A stretch of 64,000 nt of DNA from the NCBI RefSeq assembly GCF_030463565.1, contig NC_134659.1:8130511-8194510 (forward strand), written 5' to 3'. Positions within the stretch are counted from its first letter, which is position 1. Each line of letters starts with the position of its first letter. The translations under genes were made by a program, and so were the position numbers. The stretch comes from Pelecanus crispus. Its lineage: Eukaryota; Chordata; Aves; Pelecaniformes; Pelecanidae. Shown here piece by piece: positions 1-13,566 of the stretch. The notes under the pieces were generated by a model. It saw nothing but the letters and a program-made list of their open reading frames with translations. It was not told the DNA's origin and did no database searches.

Positions 1-2167
1 CTTTTAGCATCTAGCAACAGGTTGGGAGAAACTTAAGGCATTTCAGATTCAGGGAATATTCTTTAGTGGAGTTTTCTGTCCTATTTGTGATCTACAACGT
101 TGTTTTGCTGCTGCTGTGTCTAGGGCACAAAAATCACCTCAAATCACTGCATTTGCCAACAGCTGGGAATTCACACCAGGGAAAGAAGGAGACATCCAGA
201 GATAAGCGAACAGGAGAACTGGTGAAGCCGAACCCTTCTTGTTGAGGCTACGAAACTTTCAGTATTAAAGTAGGCTACAAAAAGTCACAGGAAAATCTCA
301 TGATGACGAGTGCTCAGGCACATAACAGGATGACAAAATTCAGGGTCGATGTTGCATGAGAAAAACTCACCCAAACTATACACAGCACAGAGGGCTCCTA
401 CTTAATATTGCTCCCAGGAAAGCTACTGGGCCTGGGGCAGAAATGTCCCCAAAAAGGCCCATTTGATGCTAAAGGCAGCAAGGGAAGAAAAAAGACTGGG
501 CTTGTTCGAAAAACGACAGACGAGAGCTAGGCAGTGTTGCTATGTATAAAGCCACAGTACTCCCACACCTGAACCCATCCGCACCGCACAGGGGGTGCAG
601 GAGGACCAAAAAAACACCGAGAGCAATGACAGGGTGAGAATCGCTTCGGCTACACCGACGGGCTGGAAGACGAGGATTTTTCAGGCTGGGAAAAATCACA
701 CTTAGGGAGGAAGTTGGGAACAGCCTGCGAAATTGTGCGTGGCAGGGAGGGGGTGGGCAGGGACCATGGGTTTATCCTGTGCCCCCCCCTCTGCCTTATG
801 CTCCTTCGCCAAGCAGCCTGTGCCAGCCACGGCGGGGGCAAAATCCCCAAAGCAACAGATCTCTGGCCTGATCCAGTGGATCAGCAGACACTGAGCACTC
901 CGGAGCAGTCAGTTGATCCCGATGCAGGCTGCCTCCTGTCCCTGTCTCCCTGTACAGGAAGGCGATTCCTGCCCCGAGAAGGGTCCTACGCCCATTGGGG
1001 TCTGGGCAGCAACTAACACAAGGGGGTTGGTCGTGTTTTGGGAGGCGTCTTTGTGCTGATGAAGTGTCATGGACACCTCCAGCAAACAGGTTGCAGCCCG
1101 TGTTTGAGCTTCAAAGGCTCAGTGGGGCGACATGAGCTGGGTGTGTGCTCAGCTGTCCTGGCTGGGCTGAGTTTTCCAGCAATGCTTGTGGCAGTGGGAG
1201 CCTTCCCAGAGCCAACGAGCCCAGCAAAGGTGTCCCTGCAGCCCGGGTGTGTCCTCGGACAGAGCAAGGGGGACCAGCGACGACTGCACGGTGAGGGGCC
1301 GAGCTGGGACGCGCAGGCTGCACTAAAGTGGTGCTGACACTGGGGGTCACATCCCCTTCCAGCCCTGCCGACAACTCCCGGTCCCACTGCGGCACCTTGG
1401 CCCCACGGCTGCCTCCCCCAGCCCCAGCAGCTGCAGCACCGCACCAGTGGGGAGGGTGCTGGCTACAAAGCGGTTAAATACCTCCTCCGGGAGCAGCAGA
1501 GTTCAAATAAAGTGCATCCCCCTCATTTATGGTCCACGGTATTTGCTATGGGCTTGGCTTTGACAAGAGATCCAGATGATGAGAAGGGAAGAACAGGGAG
1601 AGGAGCCACTTGTGGGGCAACCCCATAGCCAGGGGTCTCTCCTGGGTGAGCCTGCCCCATGAGATGTGCTGGGCTGTCACCTCTGGTCCCTCAAAACCCC
1701 AAAGCTGTCCCCTACATGTCCATGAGCAAGCAGGTTATCACTCCCAGGCTCCTGGGCTCCCCATGGCAAAGGAAAACCTGGGCTGAAGGCAAATCTGTCA
1801 TTCCCTTTCCACTCCCTGAAGCACCCTGCTGGTGCTCTCCCACATGCAGTGGGACACACTTTGTCCCAGCCACGGGGATCCGGAGAGGGGCTGCCCTGCC
1901 CTGCCTGCCGGCTGCCACAATGCAATCTCTGCCTGCACACCCAGCACCCCCCTGAGCCCCCAAGCGAAGCTGCCAGAGGCGCTGAGGACCCCCCTGCCCA
2001 GCCGGCCCGATTGCTGCCACGGCCAGATGTGCCCGGCCAGATGTGCCGGGCCAGCAGTGTGGAGGAAGACCTTTCTCCCAGTGCTTCTCCAAGAGTTTGA
2101 GGCATCTTTGCTCCCTTTTAACCCCCACAGCAGGCACCGCAGAGCCTGTCCCGACACGTTTTCCTAC
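1..2167 (-). other. ADORA1: ADORA1 intron after first coding exon (partial)
   Basis: Non-coding sequence downstream, in the gene's direction, of the ADORA1 donor GTAGGA at 2167. I looked on the minus strand for the second coding exon, which should continue with the rest of TM3-TM7, and found no match, so this intron exceeds 2.1 kb and the exon lies left of the window. The left 600 bases are AT-richer than the rest. Reading frames here are short, with no recognisable family. Confidence 0.7.
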
Positions 2168-2508
2168 CTGACAGGGATCTTCACTCGCAGGTATCGATCC
2201 ACGGCGATGGCCAGGAGCGCCAGGATAGAGCTCTCGGTGAGGATGAGGACGGGACAGGCCACCATGAGGCAGCTGTAAAACTCCGTCTGCGGTCCGATGT
2301 TGATGATGATGGCCAGGGGGATGACCAGGGCCCCCACGGCCACGTCGGCCACCGCCAGCGAGACGATGAAGCAGAAAGTGGCATCCCGCAGCGCCTGGTT
2401 CATCTTCACAGCCCAAATGACCAGGATATTCCCCGGCACGGACACCAAAGCGATGAGGACTTCGATGGAGATGTAGGCAGCCTGGAAGGCTGAGACGGGG
2501 TGTGCCAT
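2168..2508 (-). CDS. ADORA1: Adenosine A1 receptor, first coding exon
   Basis: Encodes residues 1-113 plus two bases of codon 114 of the adenosine A1 receptor, a Gi/o-coupled plasma-membrane receptor that lowers cAMP. It covers the extracellular N terminus, TM1 (about 11-33, with E16 and N27), TM2 (about 47-69, with D55 of the sodium site), the first extracellular loop with C80, which forms the conserved disulfide in this family, and TM3 ending in the DRY motif at 104-106. The exon ends at CAG before GTAGGA, splitting an arginine codon, as I recall for the mammalian gene. The start is the ATG at 2508: A at -3, G at +4, and the same spacing to TM1 as in human A1. EFY at 76-78 is the avian version of a loop where human has YFH. 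The remaining two thirds of the receptor is outside the window. Confidence 0.96.
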
Positions 2509-2954
2509 GATGCTCCGGTCCCCTCCCCGCTCACGCTGGGGTCCCTCGGCCACCTGCGAACGCGTGGGGTTAGCAACTGCAGGCCGGGATAGAGCCTGGG
2601 CGGGGGGTGGGAAAAACAAAACCAAACCCTCTCCTGGCTGTGCCGTCCCCTGGGGCTCCGGCCCCCCCGGGGCTCATCCTGCACCCACCTCCATCCCGCC
2701 TCGCCACCACCGCTCCCGGAGCTGCGGGGCGAGCGGAGCCGCCGGCCGGCGCCGTGGGGAGCGGCGGAGCCCCACGGCCCCTCGGGGCCGCCCCGGGGCC
2801 GTCTGCCAGAGCCCCTCGGGGCCGGTGCAGCCCGAGCGGGGCCGGTGCAGCCCGAGCGGGGCCCCCGCCTGCCCCCCGCCCGCCCCGGCTGCTCCCTCCC
2901 GCCGCCCTCGCACCGCTCCCCGGCAGCAGCCGCCCGCCCCCCGCCCTCCTCACC
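2509..2954 (-). other. ADORA1: ADORA1 5' untranslated region with probable small intron
   Basis: Reading toward the start codon, AGGACAAG followed by GTGAGG makes a strong donor with the exon ending at 2954. An acceptor TTCGCAG stands before 2553. Together they would remove about 399 bases and leave a 45-base leader directly before the ATG at 2508. The ADORA1 frame stays open upstream to an ATG at 2625, but that peptide is low-complexity and lies in the proposed intron, so I treat it as untranslated. Spliced 5' leader exons are known for mammalian ADORA1; these exact junctions are inference. Confidence 0.5.
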
Positions 2955-3530
2955 TTGTCCTGCAAGCCCAGGGCTTGTTTTGGGGTGCCCTCACCCCAAA
3001 ATAGCAAGAGCTCTGCACCCGCAGGGTACCGCGGGGGGCATGCTGGGGGGCGGCCGGAGGGATGCTCGGGGCGCTGGGTCCCGGGCTCGCCGCGGCGAGC
3101 GGGGCTCTGCTCGGTCCCCGGCACCGTTCGCTCCCGCAGGCTCTGCCAGCTCCCAGCCGGAGCTGGAGCATCACATGGTGCAGCCTTCCAGCCGGTTAAA
3201 GAGGTCTGACGCGATTCGGGGCTCGCCGGGCCCGGGGAGGACCGGGGGAGGGCGGGCGGGGGGCGGGGGGCGGCAGGGCCGGGCGGGAGCCGGAGCCGGG
3301 GGGGCGGCGGAGCCGGGGCCAGCCCCAAGCTCCCGGCACGGCTCGGCTCCCGGTTTTAGCACCAAAACCGGTTTTTGAGGTCGGGTGTGAGCAGAGGATC
3401 CGGGGGAGGGGAGGCGAGCACGGAGGCAGAGCCTGAGCTCGGGGTGAGCTCGGACCCCGCGAATCCCCCCAGGATGGGGCCGGCACCCCAGGTCACACCC
3501 GAACAGGGCCAAAGAGCTGGGGTGCTCGCC
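2560..3530. promoter_or_regulatory. ADORA1: CpG island at the ADORA1 5' end
   Basis: A continuous, very GC-rich block with dense CpG, strongest at 2700-2960 and 3040-3350, covering the inferred ADORA1 leader exon. It is the expected place for the ADORA1 promoter. I see no TATA box and cannot place a start site. The long open frames here are side effects of base composition. Confidence 0.6.
2821..2860. repeat. Exact 20-bp tandem duplication in the CpG island
   Basis: Two identical 20-base copies, 2821-2840 and 2841-2860, each starting GCCGGTGCAG. They lie in the proposed ADORA1 leader intron. No function is evident; length variation between individuals is possible. Confidence 0.85.
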
Positions 3531-6500
3531 CGGGCTCTGGCTGACAATGTCTCACCCAAAATCACTGCTGGGGTGGGTCGAGGGCGAGCCCCAAAGCACC
3601 CTTCATCCTCTGAATGGCACCCTTGGGTGCTGGGGTGGGGCTGCACCCCATGCTCGGAGCGGGGGTGGGACAGGGCTGGCAGCACCCCTCGCACAGGGGG
3701 CTGCGTGGCTGGGACACGGCTGCTGGGGACGGCGGAGGGCCTTTCCGGATGGGGGGGTGGAGGAATAGTGGCCCCACACCGGCGGCGAGGCTGGACCGGA
3801 CGTTATTTAAGGTCCTAGGAGAAGTTTGGGGAAAAATGGCCACCCCCAAAATCTCCCCCCTGGGCTGGGTAGCGCAGAGGCAATGGGTCTGGGTGCTGGA
3901 TCTGATGGAGCTGAACCAGCCAAGCCCTCCAGCCCCCCCCAGGTGTGGAGCAGGCACCTGCAAGGCTCATCCTGCGCAAGTCGCTCCCCAGGAGCGGGGC
4001 TGGTTTATCCGAGTGCTGCAGGGACCAGGACCAGCTACCACCTCAGATTTGGGGCAAGGGGACTCTCCCGAACCCCATCTGCACCTCTCCCCATCCTTTC
4101 TCCCTCCTCTGGAGAGACCTGGGGCTGGAGCTGTCCCCTCCTGCTCTGCTCTGCCTGGGAGAGAGATGCCCCAACACCTGGATCTGCCCCTTGGGGCTGA
4201 CCCTCAACCCTCTCCTCCCTCAGAGCCCGCACACCCCCAGGCAGGGATGGGAACAGCTGTGGGACCATCACAGACCCAGCACTGGGCTTCTCCATCAGCT
4301 GGTGGCCCGTGGGCTTCCCCCTCACCTCCTTGGCCAAGTGGCCAGCACAGGGCTGGGCATTCGAGCACCCGAGTGCTGTCCGGGGACCGTGGCAATGTGC
4401 CGCCTCCAGCCTTTGGGCTGTGCCAGGAGCAGGGCGAGGAGAGCTTATTTGGATTTGAGCGATCTGTTTGCTCTGCAGAGAGAAAAATAAACCCAGGATG
4501 GCGGGCTCCTGTAAACACTGTGCTATTTATGGGAGGCGTTTGCTGGAGCATCTCACAGCGCATCTCCTCACACATCCTCCACCGCAGGGAGGAAGCTGTT
4601 GCCCCGCTATAGGCAATGCATGGGGGGATGCACTCAGGACAGGGTACCGGGAGTGGAAAGGGCATCCCCAGAAAACGCAGAAACCCCTCGCCCACCGACT
4701 TTGCAGGGCGAGTGTCCTTGCAATCAATCTCTGGCTGGGAGCAGAGCAGGAAAACCGGCAGGTTCATCACAGGAGTGCAATGCGGAAGCAAACGCGGGCA
4801 GGTCCCGGCCTAATTGTGTGCAAATCCCCCAAACGCAGAGATTAAAAAACCACTCCTTTTCCTTAGTGGATTTGCAGTTTGTTCTCCCTCCCTGGACTCA
4901 TGCCCCAGCATACTTAATTTTAGCAGCACCCCTAAAAAACCCCACGTCATGCCAAAAATAAGCTGCCTGGCTGGGTGTCTGCCAAAGCGAGGTAGGAGCT
5001 CTCCCACCAGCCCAAGCAAACTGTCCCAGGGCTTTGGCAAAGGCTGCAAAGATTGAATGAGCAAGTGCTGCTGCTGGTTGTCGCAGGTGGTGGCACAGAG
5101 CCTGTTCCTGACGGACGTGGCATCATCTGCTCACCCTCCCGGACACCAGGCTAGGTCTTGTGTCGGGCAAGTGTCGGAGATTCCTTAAAAACCCACGAAA
5201 GGTAATTTTCTGGTGAACGTCAGGTACCAGAAGGTTATTCAGGTCTTCCAGGCTGTTGCTGGGGTTTGGAAGGAGAAAATGGCCTGAGAGGTGCAACGGG
5301 TCGTGCCGATCCCAAAGAAGTGTCGGATGGTGCTGCTACAGGCAAATTTCTGCTGCCATCCCCAGCACAGTGGGAGAGATGGGATGAAGAAGGGCAAGGA
5401 GGGGACAGGCGTGGCTTCAATTTTCCTGCACCAGCTTTTCCACCTTGCCGCCTCCTGTGAGATGGGGACAGGACCAAACCTGGGCCATGGCAGGAGGGAA
5501 TGGTTCGTGTCTGGCTCCGTGCCAGCGTGAGGCACCGGAGCGTTTGGCATGTCAGGGCCGGCTGAGCCAGCCTGCCCGGCTGATGAGACCGAACCCTGAC
5601 TGAACACCCCCAGGGCTCGGCAGCAGCCAAGAAATATTTTTCCAAGGAGGCAAGTCAGGGCGTGGGTAGCTCATTTCCACCCGTCTCTTCTTTGGCCTTT
5701 CTTGGGGGTTTGAGCTTTCCCTCTCCTGCCTCAGTTTACCTACATGAAGAGCAGCTCCATGCTGCCATCCTGGGTGCTCAGGGCAGGAGAAGTTGAGGGT
5801 TTCTCCACTTCTTCCATCACAAGAACCATCCCACAGCCCTTCTGGTCGTAGAAAGGGGCCTCTTAATTAGGAAAGTTTATTAGGAGCACAGTTGGTGCCA
5901 GCAGCACAGGGCTGTGTGCTTGGAGGGCTGACGTCTCTGCAAGATATTAATTAGGATGAGTGATTCCCCGAATGCCATGGTCCGGTGGGTGCAGACAAGA
6001 TGGCACAAGGCGAAAAAAGAAGGAGCAAACAAAGGGAAAAGCCGGAGGTTTGCCAAGGATGCCTCTGCTGCGGAGCAATGCTCACCCCATAGCTCCAGCC
6101 CTGGGGCCACTGGTCAGTGTGCACCGGGTGACACAGCCCCAGCGGGACTCCACTGGTGATACAGGGCTGCTCCATGACTTGTGCCTGGTTTCTCTCCCAT
6201 TTAACGGGATACATGGCCCTTGGGAAGTGGTTTGGGGAGCAAGGAGCACCATGCTTTTGCGGGGTGATGCATCCCCATCTGGGCTTTGCAGCAGATACTC
6301 AGCAGCAATGACACAGTGTAGAAAAAATTCCCAGGAGATAATTTAAACCAGGAAATCCTGGAGGGCAGACGGAGGAACGGTTGCTTCCCTGTGGACTGAC
6401 CCTTTCCCCCAAGCGCATCCCAGCCCTGCCGCCCAGAGCAGGTTTTAACGCGGGCTGGCAGCACTGCCCATGCCTCAAGGGAGAAACTGAGTCACGGGTG

Positions 6501-9500
6501 GTGTCTGTGGTCACTCAGCAAGTGGGTGCTGGCGCGAGGACATGCCCCGGCTCCCCTCCACCCAGGGAGATGCCATGTTCATGAGGCTGCGGGCTCCCAC
6601 GCAGTGGCTGGAGGGGTCAAACCCCACTTGGTGCCCTGCCAGATGCCAGCCAGATGTTGCCCGCAGGCAGCTGGGTCGCAGCCAAGCTGGGTGCCTTGGC
6701 ACAGCAGGATGCTAATGGGCTTCTGTGCTTCCCTGGCAGGGAGGAACTGCTGAGACGTCACTCGATGGAGGAGAAAACAAGTCAAAAACCCTGCTAGCTC
6801 TCCGCCAGTGCCATCCTTGGCAGAGCAGCACAGTAGAGCAGAGGTCTGTCCCGCTCGCCGGCTCTGCAGTGCGCCCAGGACCGCAGCAGGGTGCTGGCGT
6901 CCGCCCCCATGCCCCAATCCAGGCCCTTTGCCTCTTCGCCGCTGGATCTTCCTCACCACATGCTGGGTTTATTTTAATCCCAAGGGAGCCCCGGGAGTGT
7001 TATCGAGCCAGGCTGCCGGCCAAGAGCTATTCCTGCCCAATGCTTCCAGCAGGCTCGGCAATGCAGGAGGTGGTTAAACCTTTCCATTGCTGCAAATCAG
7101 TCTAAAGGACAGTTAAAACCCTTTGCCCCAACTCCATGGCCACCCTTTAAACAAGCCCAGCGCTTGTTTAGCCTCTCTTTTTATTTGAAATGGCCCATGG
7201 AAAGGTAGGATGGTGCTTGCTACCTCCGGCCCTGGGGGCATGGAGCCATGCCCATGGGAAGGCAGGAGGGAGGGATGCTGGTGGTGTAAGTGCTCTGAAG
7301 CACGCAGCAGCGATGACAGATCTTTGTGGGGCAAAGACGTGTGTGCAACAGCAACTTCCCCAGAAAGGAAAAGAAAAAGAAAAAAAAGGAGGAAAATGTA
7401 AATGGAAAAATGTGGCTTCTGCAAGTCCTGGTTTGCTGCAAGACATGAATGAGGGGAACCTCTTCCCTTGACGGATCTCCAAGATGGTATAATCAGTTTC
7501 TGATTGATTTTGGGGGGAAATACTGGGGAGGGGATGAAGAGCGGAGCGGATGTTGCACCTGGAAGACCCCAGGGCCAGCCCCAGACACAGGCTCTTACCC
7601 CCCCCCATACTCCATAGGGGTGGTGGAAGATGAGGATTTGGGGTGAGGGAAAAAACAGGGGGTGAAGCAGTGACAGCAACAGAGGGAAGTGGCCGAGGAG
7701 GACCAGGCTGAGCCGATTTGGTGCCTCCAGGGTGAGGCTGGAGGTGCCCCCTCGCCTGGGGCGCAAAGGAAAGCTGCGTCCCCACAGCTGCTGCTCCCAA
7801 AGTTTGCATTTCTCGCTTTAGAAACATATCCTGTATTTCTATTTTCAGATTCTCTGCTTCTAGCTTCCAGCAGTCACTTACTGCATCTTTCTCAGCTGGC
7901 TGGGCAGCTCTCGATTTCGGTAACAGGGTTTTTTTCCCCACTCAGACACTTACAGACCATAACCACATCGCCACTCTCCAACAGAAAAGCTCCTCTTCCA
8001 TCTGACTCCTGCAGCCTCCAAGCCTTGCAGTCTGCCACTGCCTTAATTATTTTCTTCCAACCAATGTATGAATATTTTGTTTCCAGAAATTAAGTCAGGA
8101 CAGAAATTCACTGTGCAGGTCCTCTATATTGTAGGAAAAGCTGTTTAAACCCTTCCCACATGCCTAAACCTACAGACTCCTGTTGAAGACATGGAAAATT
8201 CCTTATCAGCAGAGGGGATCCGCCTCCTGCCACGTTCCCCTTCTCCTTTTCCAGCTGGGATCCTTTCCCTGCGGCCCCAGAGCAGCACAAACATTACCCA
8301 AACCGTCTGAACACCAGTGAAAACAGCCTCCCAGCCCTGGTCCCTGGGGGATGGCTTCTCCGGGATGGTGACGCTGCAGCGGGACATGTGACATTTTGCT
8401 TTGCACAGAGCAACCTCGAGATGGTCGGTGGCGACGACGTTCCCACAGCTGGCTGCCTTCCTCGGGGACGCGCGACCAGAATTCCCCTGCCACAAACTTG
8501 GAGCATATCAGCCTCGACGGACATGGAGGCAGCTTCTCCTGCCTTTCCTCCCCTTGCTTCCATGGGTGGGGAGGATTTGGGGTGCAGGACCCAGCTTGGG
8601 GCTCCCCCAGCCTCGTGGTGGGTAGCTCCCAGATGAGTTTGTGCCCTGGGAGGAGGCGACTCGGAGCAGCGATGCACCGTGGACCTGCTGCCACTGCAGG
8701 ACGCTGCTTGGCTCCGGGGCTCGGAGGTGATGGAGAAGTGGGGACCCCTCAGTGGAGGCTCAGTGCTGCAGAACCAGCTGGCTGGCTACAGCTTTTGTGG
8801 TGCTGAGAGCCCCCCGATGCCCTCCTAGCTCCGAGGGGCAGCGAAGGGGTGAGGGGGGATGCAGACATCGCCTTGCTGGGAAAGGCTGAGGGGAGGGATG
8901 GGCTGGGGGAGTACCCGGCTGCAGGGCAGAGACCTCCGACAGGTGTTGTGAAGGCAGCCGGGTTCATAACCCCAGATTTCCTCTCCTCTCCCCTGGGAGC
9001 AGCCCTTTCCCACAAAAAGCCCTGGCTGAAGTGGTGTTTGCCGTCCATGTCCATCTCCTCCATCCAGGGTGGAGATGGGGGATGGAGCAGGGAAAGGAAG
9101 CTCCCCCGCTCTGTGTCCCCATCCCTTGCATTTTCCTACAGGGATGAGAGGGTGAAACCCCATCTCATGCCTGCTGAGCCTTCCCAAAATATCGCAGTGG
9201 GCCAGGAGCTGGGATGCTGCGCCTCTGAGTATCCTCTGGCTTCAAAGGGGAGCCAGGACCCAGCCCAGCCACCAAGGAGTCACTGGGAAAGAAAAACCCA
9301 GATACAGCCCCAGGTGCACCCCAGGGTCCCCTCCTGGGGGCAAGGGACCTGCCCAGCCCCAGGGGCAACTGGGGCTCCCAGTTTCAGCTCCCTAAATAAA
9401 TGCTCTTGATAAGGCAGGGACCACCACAAAAGCCAGTGGCTGAGGGGTTCAGCTCCCCTGAGCCATTTCACTCCCCAAAAGCAATTAAATCCATGGGGCC

Positions 9501-12027
9501 AAAGGGACCAGATGTGACACGGGCACTGGGCAGGAGCACCCTGTGAGGGACAGAGGACACAGCTCCTGCAGGAGAAATATAAAGGGAGGGGGGAGAACAA
9601 CTCCTCAAAGCACATCCCTGTCCCTCCCGATGTGGTGAAAGCCGAGCTGCTCCCCAAGAGAGACTTGAGGGCTAACGTGGCTGCTAGAGCTGAGGCCAAA
9701 AACTCCTTCCCCAGGGCGATTTCACCTCCAGCTGAGCACAAAGAAGTGAAGGAAAGGGTTTCCGGGAAGTCCCCCCACTTCCCCGGAGCCTCCCTTCCCC
9801 GGATTGGGATGTTTTGGCCCAAAAGATGAACAGGGGGCCTGGGAGGGGGGCAGGAACCGGAGGAAGCCAAACCCTGGGAGCTATTTTCAGCCCTCGGGCA
9901 GGAAAAGCACCTGCTGGGGCCATTACGCCGCGGGAAAAAACAAACCTCGAGATTTTCTCCCCGGGGGGTGGGAAATGAATAGCTGGGCTCATCCCTGCTG
10001 GGGAATTGGTGCTGGATACGAGGGGGTCACCTCAAGGGTTCCCAGGTCCCGACCACCCCCCCAGCCCCTGGGCAAAGGGCTGGGTCCGCATCCCGGATCC
10101 TGCATAGGGAGGTGGTGGGGGTTTTCTTCCTACACCCCCAGAAAAGGCGTTCAAAAAAGGGGTCGAGAGGCTTTTGGCCTCTGACTTGGGGTGTGCAGCC
10201 CCTGATCTGGACCCGGCGTGCGGATCACCAGGCTGCTGGTGCCCTCTCCCGTCAGCCGCACCGCATGGCCGCGCCGGCTGGAAGGCGCTGATGGTTTCTG
10301 CATCCATCCCGGCGAGGAGCGGGCGGCCTCAGCCCATGGGACCCTCGGGTCACCCGGCCAAGGAAGGGGGGGGTTATCCTCGGTCACAGCCTCAGCGCTC
10401 TGAAAATTTGCATCTCAAGGCATTTTTCCTCACGGAAAATTTGCGAGGCGTTGCATTTGCTCAGTGGTTGAGACGGGCTGGGAGGAGCTTGACCCCCTGC
10501 AATGGGGTGTGGGGAGCACCCCAAAAACATCTGCCCCATTTCTGGTCCCTACACCAAAACCTGCCAGCCTTCCTTACCCCTCCCAGCTCTTCCTCATCCT
10601 CCCGGCTCTCATCTCCCCCAGCTGCGGTCCGGCTCCATCAGCTCATTGGGTGCAGGGTATCCCCACGGCGGGTGGCCCGGGGAGCCCCGTGGGGTGCAGC
10701 GCTGCCTGCCCAGCCCTGGGTCTCACCGCTGCGGGGTTGGGATTACCCTCCAGCCGCCTGACCAGTCCCGACAGCACGTGCCGGAGAGGCCGACAGCTGA
10801 GCACGCGAGTGGGAGTCGGGGTGTTGCTGAGGCATGGCCCCGCCGTGGGGCTGAACACCCCAGCAAGGCAGAAAACGAGCTCAGGGGGGCGGGGGCCGCT
10901 GAGCCTGGGTGCTCACGGGGGGGGCCGAGCTGGCAGCCTCTCCCCGCAATGGGAATTTGCAGGGTGAGGCCCCTCCGGAAGGGCTGGGTGCCCCTCCTTG
11001 GGGCTGGCTTGTCCGGCATCATTGCTGGCATGTCACGGGGAGGGTCTGCCATCCATTCTCCCCTTGGCAATCCCTTCTGAAGCCACGAAATCCCCAAGGC
11101 CCTCCTTCCCCGGCAGTCCGAGTTACCACGGGGTGTCCTACATGGGGGGGTCACCGTCCTTGTGACATCTGCTGTCTCATGGCGTGGGGGTAGAAAAATG
11201 CAGGAGTCACCAGTTTATGTCCTGAAAGCCCCACATCAGCGTCACCAACTCCTTTTTCCTCCTGTTCACTGGATCCTGATCCCGCAGCATCAGCCCCGGG
11301 TTGGGCCGTGGGGGCTGGATGAGCCCCAGCAGGAACGTGCCCACCATGGGGCCAAGGCGATGGTCGCCCACCCAGGAGACCTGGCTTGCAGCTGCCCGGC
11401 TCCCTCCCAGCCCCCTCCGTGGTCCCTGCGTGGCTCCAGGCGTCCCGGCCTCAGGGCTGTCCCCTGCCGAGGGACGCCGCTGTCCCCAGGTCCCGTCCCG
11501 GGCCTTGCACCATCCCCCTGGCCCAGACAGCTGTCCCTCTCGGGGGGTCGAATAGCCACCATATGTCACGGCTGAATCCCTCGCATTCATGGGTCTTCCT
11601 CCGAACGCCCACCTGTCCTCCAGCTCGCCCCAGCCAGACTCTCCCACCCCGGGGAAAACAGCCCCTTGTTGACAACCCGAGTGCACCCCCCGGTCCCTCC
11701 GTGACACGTGTGGGGACAGCCCGGCCAGGGCCACCACGCAGGGGGTGGAGGAGCCGCCTCATGCATGCCGAGGATGCCCCTGGCATGGGGCGACTCCGGA
11801 TGGGAAAGCCCATGGTGGGGTTTGCTACGGGGGGTCCTGCTGGGTGAACCCCTCCTCCGGCTGCAATTTGGGGCTGGGGGCTGGGAAGGGGAAGGGCCGT
11901 GTCCAGGCCATGGGGTCAGGGAGCAAGGGAGGCCAAGGCGGGGCAGAAATGTGGGAGGTTTAGGGCTGGCAGTGGGGCAGAGCATCACCCGATGTGTGCA
12001 GGCAAGCAGGGGGGACAGGATGCCCAG

Positions 12028-12306
12028 TATGGTCCCTGGACTGGGAGCCAACAGACTGGTGGGTCAGGCCACCCAGTATGGTCCCTGGACTGGGAGACAG
12101 CAGACCGGTGGGTCAGGGCACGAGGTTTGGTCCCCAGAGTGGGATCCCAGCCACTGGTGGGTCAGGGCACACAGGATGGTTCCTGAACTGGGATCCAACA
12201 GGCTGTGGGTCAGGGTGCCCACTAATATCCCCAGACTGGGATCCAGCGTACTGGTATGTTGGGGCACCCACTATTGTCCCCAGACTGGGATCCAGAGGAC
12301 TGGGGG
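12028..12306. repeat. Minisatellite, about six copies of a 49-bp unit
   Basis: Units start near 12031, 12080, 12129, 12178, 12226 and 12275, each beginning GGTCCC or a variant, followed by CTGGGA and then CTGGTGGGTCAGG. The first two copies are nearly identical and later ones diverge. The constant 48-49 base spacing shows tandem duplication. Confidence 0.88.
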
Positions 12307-13295
12307 CCACCTCTCTGTTGCTACCCAGCCCCCCGTCCCAGGTCAAACCTGTAAGGGCAGTTAATAACCAAAATGCAACCGTTGTCCAGCCGGACGTCAT
12401 ATCTCCACCGTTATCCCTGATTTCCTGATGGGAAAACTGAGGCACAGAGGGGCTGAGAAGCGAGGTGGGGGCCAAGGGTGCTGAGCCCCATGGGGACACG
12501 GTGCTGCAGGGGCATGAGCAGCCCCATCCCACCACCCTCCCAGCCCACCAGTGAACCCAAACTGGGCGAGCTGGCACATAGGGGTGAGGAAGGTGCTGCC
12601 GGCTGGTGCTGCCACCACTGCTCCCGTCCCAGCCGGGGACAAACAGCAGGACACCGGCCCCATGGCTCCCCATGGGCTGCGCCTAAACCCAACCCCGAAT
12701 CCCCAGCAGGCTGAGACGTGGCTGTGCAAGGTACCGGCTGGCGGGGATGGGGTTGAAGGGGCAGGTTCTGCCGTGGCCCCATCGCGGCCGAGCAGCTGTC
12801 GCTGTCCCAAATCTCCGGCGAGCAGGCACGTCGGAAATCCTGGGTGTCGGAGGAGAGGTCTGCTCCACATTCCTCGGCCGGGAGCGGGGCGAGGGCCAAG
12901 CATCTCCCCGCCGCCTGCAGCTGCTCCCAAATATGTTACGACTTGTCACTGTGGCAGGAAGGGATGTCGGCAAGCCTGGAAAGTGAGAGGGGAAGTGGGG
13001 TAGTAGGGTGCCCCGGGGGGGGAGCGGGAAGGTGGGTCCCATTGGAAACGGCACTTTGGTGGGACCCCTTTCCTGTGCTGAAATCCCAGTGGGATGATCT
13101 CTTTGCTGGGTCCTGGCCACCCCCAGCCTCTCTTTCCCCATCAGTGGGATGGTGCCCGCGCCCCAGGGGTGTAGATGCTGCCTCCACCACCCAACTCGCT
13201 TCACCAGCCCCTAAAACCTGCTGCTTTTTCTGCCCTTTCCGATGGAAGGAGCCAGCTGGCACCGTCCCCACCACCGCTGCTTCAGCACGGGGACT

Positions 13296-13566
13296 GTGCA
13301 GCTCCGTGCACCAGGCAGGGATGTGCAACCGGTGTGTGCAGCTCCGTGCACCAGGCAGGGGTGTGCAACCAGCGCAAGCAGCTCTGTGCGCTGGGAGGGA
13401 CATGCACTGGGTGTGTGTAGCTCCATGCCCAGGCAGGGATGTGCAACCAGTGCAAGCAGCTCCGTGCACCAAGCACGGGTGTGCAACCAGTGCAAGCAGC
13501 TCTGTGCAGCTCCGTGCACCGGGTGTGTGCAGCTCCGTGCACCAGGCAGGGTTGCGCACCGGGCTG
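13296..13566. repeat. Minisatellite, about six to seven copies of a 39-40-bp unit
   Basis: The unit carries GTGCAGCTCCGTGCACCAGG followed by CAGGGATGTGCAACC. Clear copies start near 13296, 13336, 13376, 13415 and 13453, then rearranged partial copies run to about 13566. It gives rise to repetitive open frames in several registers that should not be taken for a cysteine-rich protein. Confidence 0.88.

Noticed and set aside
2509-2625. N-terminal extension of ADORA1 to an upstream in-frame ATG at 2625.
   Set aside because: The receptor N terminus is short and conserved from the ATG at 2508, and the extension crosses a likely splice acceptor.
3614-4612. A 332-codon plus-strand open frame in the ADORA1-MYOG spacer.
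   Set aside because: The protein is dominated by P, G, S and A with no domain, no splice structure and equally long frames on the other strand; it reflects GC-rich composition.
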